This document shows, in pieces, positions 60,520-64,000 of a stretch of DNA of 64,000 nucleotides. Made by a program: the position numbers and the translations under genes. Source of the DNA: Membranipora membranacea (Eukaryota > Bryozoa > Gymnolaemata > Cheilostomatida > Membraniporidae); NCBI GenBank assembly GCA_914767715.1, contig OU612073.1, forward strand, positions 2,542,001-2,606,000, written 5' to 3'. The stretch's first letter is position 1. Every line of letters begins with the position of its first letter. The notes below the pieces were generated by a model. It was not told where the DNA came from, did not search any database, and saw nothing but the letters and a program-made list of their open reading frames with translations.

Positions 60520-63500
60520 TCAACTATCAGAAGCCTTTACAAAGTTCATCATCATTGATTTCTTTTTTGGCACCTCGCTGCTGCTGCCATTATTTGACGT
60601 CGTGCTGTCGGCAGCGGTCGATTTCCTTTTCTCAGCATGTGATTCTTTAGATGGTGAATCTTTCTTTACATCATCTAACTCCTGGGGACATAAATTGAGA
60701 TTATATCCTGTGTGGGTGACCTTCCTGACATGAGAACAGGTAGGTAGGAAGGGTACTTTGCACAAATACAGGTTTGAGTTTGACTGCAAGATAATTTTAT
60801 TTTTCATTGGTACAGATTTACATGGAGTTGTCTTCTTGTATGTCAAGAGAAGACAACTTCCATATTTTGCAATTTTTGGCAATAAACTGCTGTTAGTGAT
60901 GTTCTATTATTAATCATACGTTGAGGGTCGTTTGCTGTCCAAGAAGAAAAATCAAATTTCCTGATGTTTATGATGTAGGAGGTTTAATAATCTGAACTAA
61001 AGTAGTTTGAGGCTAGTATTTATGCCCTTCGGCAACATAACATTAAGCCCCTAGAATGAATGACACACATTTAGTGTGCGCCAAATATGATCTATATTAC
61101 CTTATTAGTCTCATCTTTCTTATCTGTATCAGGAGTTGCCTCCACTGCAGTGTCAGGATTACCCGTCGTCGGCTTTTCTTCCGCCTATGTTTAAAGTAAT
61201 AAATCACATAATCATTTTGGATCCATGCAACATGAAATAATTTACACAATATGCCTTTTAAAAAAAGAAAGCCATGTCTGTTTCCTAGGCATTTTAGAGA
61301 GGCACAATACATAAATTGGTGTTCATTAAAGCTATAGTAGCGCCTCCCCATATTGGTATCATATTGTGAGTCTCATTTTAATTAAGAGCATTTAATTAAG
61401 AGCATTTAATTAAGAGCATTTAATTAAGAGCATTTAATTAAGAGCATCGCTTCTCGGCCTATTGGCTAAGATCAAAGTGTCACTGCCAATGGCCGATTAG
61501 TGCCAGTTCAGTTTTGGCAGCTTGCTGCACACTTATGATTAGGAGGTCCTCTATGGCCTCACCTCTAGGATGCATTCTAGTTTTTTAGAATGTATTACAT
61601 TCTCAGTATGAGGATTAGGGCACCTTACGTCCCTCTTTAGGGGCAGCCCAATCTTCTGTTTCTTCGCAAACAGCAAGAGCACCGTGGCAACCTTTTATAT
61701 AGCCTATGGCAACCTTTTATACAGCCTATGGCAACCTTTTATATAGCCTATGGCAACCTTTTATATAGCCTATGGCAACCTTTTATATAGCCTAAGGACA
61801 CAGTTGAAACCATTAGCTTTACTAAATTGAAAATTCATCTCAACTTTTCTCAACCACTAAAGTTGTTCTTTCTTTATCACACTATAACATATAAATATGT
61901 ATGAGATCCTCAAATTTTAGATCATTGTGACCTGGAGTTGGGGAAAATCTGAAAGATATGATGATTGGCATAGGATTCGCCATATTTTGTTACCCAAGCA
62001 GATATCACAATTCTAAAAGGGCTACTCTAGCTTTAAACAAAATTAATTGAGACTATTATGAAAATATGGTAAATGTGAAATCTGATTAAGTTATGATAGG
62101 CCAGGATCTAAAATATGCCTGCACAAATCAAATGACTTGATTTAGGTGCGCTCCGGAAATTCATCATCTAACAAAACACTCCCATTCTCCAGAATTACTC
62201 TTTGCCCAAAACCACAAAATAAACCCCCCCTAAAGTTGGTATTGCTGGAAAAACATAAACATCTCACCAACCTCCTCTACCGATATCCCCACAAAATGCA
62301 GCCTGTTAAACAAATTAAATATAATACAATCTCAACCTCCAACCTACAAGAACTCATCGTGATCTGTTCATCTAGTAAACAAAGGTAATTAAGATGTATC
62401 TTGACTAGAAAATTTGGTTTGAAATACCTGAAAGCCGAGGCCTAGATGTCCCTTATATCCTGACTTTAGTTTGTGTTCCAATCCTCGATCAAACTGCTCC
62501 TCCAGCTTCTGGTCCATCTTCTTAGGGTCACCTGAAATAATTTCATAACATGATGAAGAAATATCTTTTTCGATTGGAAATGTTTGGACATCTGTTTTTG
62601 GGTTTTAGTGGTTCCTACTCGCTCAGAAGAGAGCAGCGAAATGTATTGCTGGGCCTGTAAGGGCTTGTTATTTTCATTGAGTCAAAAGACCAATGGCAGG
62701 ATTTTGACTTGACCAACAGCTTACAACTTACAAACCGTAACAATATACTTCTTGCGGAAATGACCCCTCATACAATCTTGAGAGGGTTTAAAGTAGGATC
62801 TTATATTTCCCTCTCTCATAATACTGACTGCCTTTGTTTACAGAGATTTATTGACCAAGGTTTTAATGCCTGAATACTTGACACAGAGTAAAGGCCCTAT
62901 GGCAGAATCATACTGACCTTTGTGTTTTGGGGTGTTCTCTTCCCCGATAACAATTTTCCCCTTGTGATCTTCCTATAAATGTACAAGGAGAGAAAAATTC
63001 TATAATCGATGAGTTATATTCAAATAGTACAGCTTGCCGTTGTATATTAGTTCTTGCTGAGTAAAAATATTGTCAAACGATTGAATGTACTGAAAACAAA
63101 TGTTATACAAACTATACTATTTGCATTAACAGAAAATATGTCACATATGTCGCTAGGTCTGCATTTTAAGCAGTAAAACAGGTGGAACTTCATATATAGC
63201 AAAAAGTTGATCAAACCAGATCTATATATATGTCCATGAAATACTCGAGATTTGTCCATAGTATTGCAGCGAGAATACTATGCCAAATTTTACTAACCTT
63301 AGCTGCGCCCATCAGCTTGAGAAATTTCCCTTTCCTTGCTTCATCTCCTAGGTCAGCATGCTCCCAATCATTGGCAGACTTTACCTGCATAATATTTGAG
63401 AATCAAGGGAGTGGTAAAATGGTTAGGGCATGGGTGTTTCAATCAAGAGTCCCAGCAGTTCATGATGGTGTCATGAAGGGCAGTTCCTACCTCAAATACT

Positions 63501-63878
63501 CCTATGACATTATACTTAGTATAAGACGGTAGACCCATACTGATACCGGAAACAACAAAAAACCTGGAACATCAAAGTTTCTCACCCCGGTATCACCGAG
63601 TATCGACTATAAATGGACGTGAGCTTTTAGAGAATATATGAGAACCTAGACACTGACATTCATGCAATTGAGTGCAGATTTGGTTCCGGTAACAGGGTAA
63701 ACCATTACTGAATTGTTCTAATTCGAGAAACAAGTTACATGAGAAATATGAAAATTATCCTGTTTAGAAAGCTACAAACCGATTCTGCCAGGTTAGAGCT
63801 CTCTGGGCGCTCAGCAGGTCCCTCTACCCTGTCCCCAGACCCTGGAGCCTTCTGTAATTCACTCTCTGATGAACTCAT
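60520..63878 (-). CDS. SMAP: Small acidic protein (SMAP family, C11orf58-like)
   Basis: Exons 63780-63878, 63298-63384, 62918-62972, 62428-62531, 61101-61184 and 60520-60681 sum to 591 nt, giving 196 aa (human protein about 183). The family signature is clear: DWEHADLGDEARKGKFLKLM at about 38-57, then KGKIVIGEE, then KKMDQKLEEQFDRGLEHKL and YKGHLGLGFQ. An acidic, low-complexity stretch rich in Asp/Glu/Lys/Ser/Thr follows, and the terminal KKKSMMMNFVKASDS resembles the human C-terminal KMMFVKSSGS. The molecular function of the family is poorly defined. One donor is GTCAGT. It is convergent with the SH3 adaptor and its duplicate. Confidence 0.93.
61376..61446. repeat. 15-bp tandem repeat, five units
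   Basis: Near-identical units of TAATTAAGAGCATTT directly precede the U2-like head at 61446. Confidence 0.85.
61446..61684 (+). ncRNA. U2 snRNA-headed element (pseudogene or snRNA-derived SINE)
   Basis: The first 35 bases (ATCGCTTCTCGGCCTATTGG and onward to AAGTGT) match the 5' end of U2 snRNA with one substitution and one insertion. The branch-site recognition segment GTAGTA is absent, so it cannot act as a normal U2. Downstream, GTCCTCTAT recalls U2 stem-loop II. CATTCTA and TAGAATG flank a GTTTTTT Sm-like stretch, and CTGTTT/AAACAG form another hairpin. It lies antisense in an intron of SMAP. Confidence 0.6.
61685..61794. repeat. 22-bp tandem repeat, five units
   Basis: Five head-to-tail copies of TGGCAACCTTTTATATAGCC plus TA, one with a single change, directly abut the end of the U2-headed element. 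This position fits a SINE tail. Confidence 0.85.
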
Positions 63879-64000
63879 AATATTAGTGTCTGTAATCAGA
63901 ATGAGATCAATGCTGAATTCATGAACCTGTGAACAGCAGTATAAATGCAGATAATTTCCAACAATCCCGCTTCGGGTCTCACCTGATGTCTCACCTGATG

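Noticed and set aside
61446-61500. Functional U2 snRNA gene
   Set aside because: Identity to U2 stops after about 35 bases and the branch-site recognition sequence is missing.

Overview
This is a window of animal nuclear DNA. It is AT-rich, has GT-AG spliceosomal introns in every gene, and carries several families of short interspersed and foldback repeats. The gene set (kainate-type ionotropic glutamate receptors, mitochondrial COQ4, a CIN85/CD2AP adaptor, small acidic protein SMAP) points to a non-vertebrate metazoan, most likely a bilaterian. The phylum cannot be fixed from the sequence alone. I built the gene models by reading splice sites and codon phase by eye. Four models close without a frame error: receptor B 938 aa, COQ4 272 aa, the SH3 adaptor 473 aa (long form 1289 aa) and SMAP 196 aa.

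Layout. On the minus strand, 12-12872 is kainate-type receptor A, whose 3' end lies outside the window. An intergenic stretch of about 5.6 kb follows, then its tandem paralogue receptor B at 18450-28909 (19 exons, complete). About 0.9 kb further up the same strand is COQ4 at 29817-34021 (7 exons). COQ4 is head-to-head with a plus-strand CIN85/CD2AP-type adaptor (5' UTR exon ending 34942, ATG 35846, stop 56036). The adaptor carries SH3-A, SH3-B, SH3-C, a proline-rich region and a short coiled coil. Minus-strand SMAP (60520-63878) closes the window.

The most unusual feature is in the adaptor gene. Between the exon after SH3-B and the first SH3-C exon lies a 3.17 kb open exon (45273-48439) with a good acceptor, the correct phase and its own polyadenylation signals. 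Using it would give a 1289-aa isoform with SH3-A and SH3-B joined to a 1055-residue disordered, charged tail, and without SH3-C or the coiled coil. A second, shrunken copy of the 3' half of this gene lies just downstream (about 57.3-60.45 kb). It has lost most of the long exon and the whole SH3-C/coiled-coil block, yet keeps a spliceable frame of 241 codons whose first 37 or so codons come from former intron. A separate 202-codon frame (59487-60095) aligns with sequence that is now 3' UTR in the parent gene, so the parent may have lost an older C-terminus that the copy retains.

Receptors A and B share intron positions and nearly all exon lengths, including 245, 168, 158, 85, 139, 119, 218 and 107 nt. 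Both have Q at the Q/R site. Receptor A also has a 27-nt in-phase microexon candidate.

The introns hold a rich set of small mobile elements: a pogo/Tigger-like MITE, a three-copy TA-target MITE family, a two-copy family with CACACTGATC ends, two long foldback elements, a tRNA-derived SINE family, and an element with a U2 snRNA-like 5' head.
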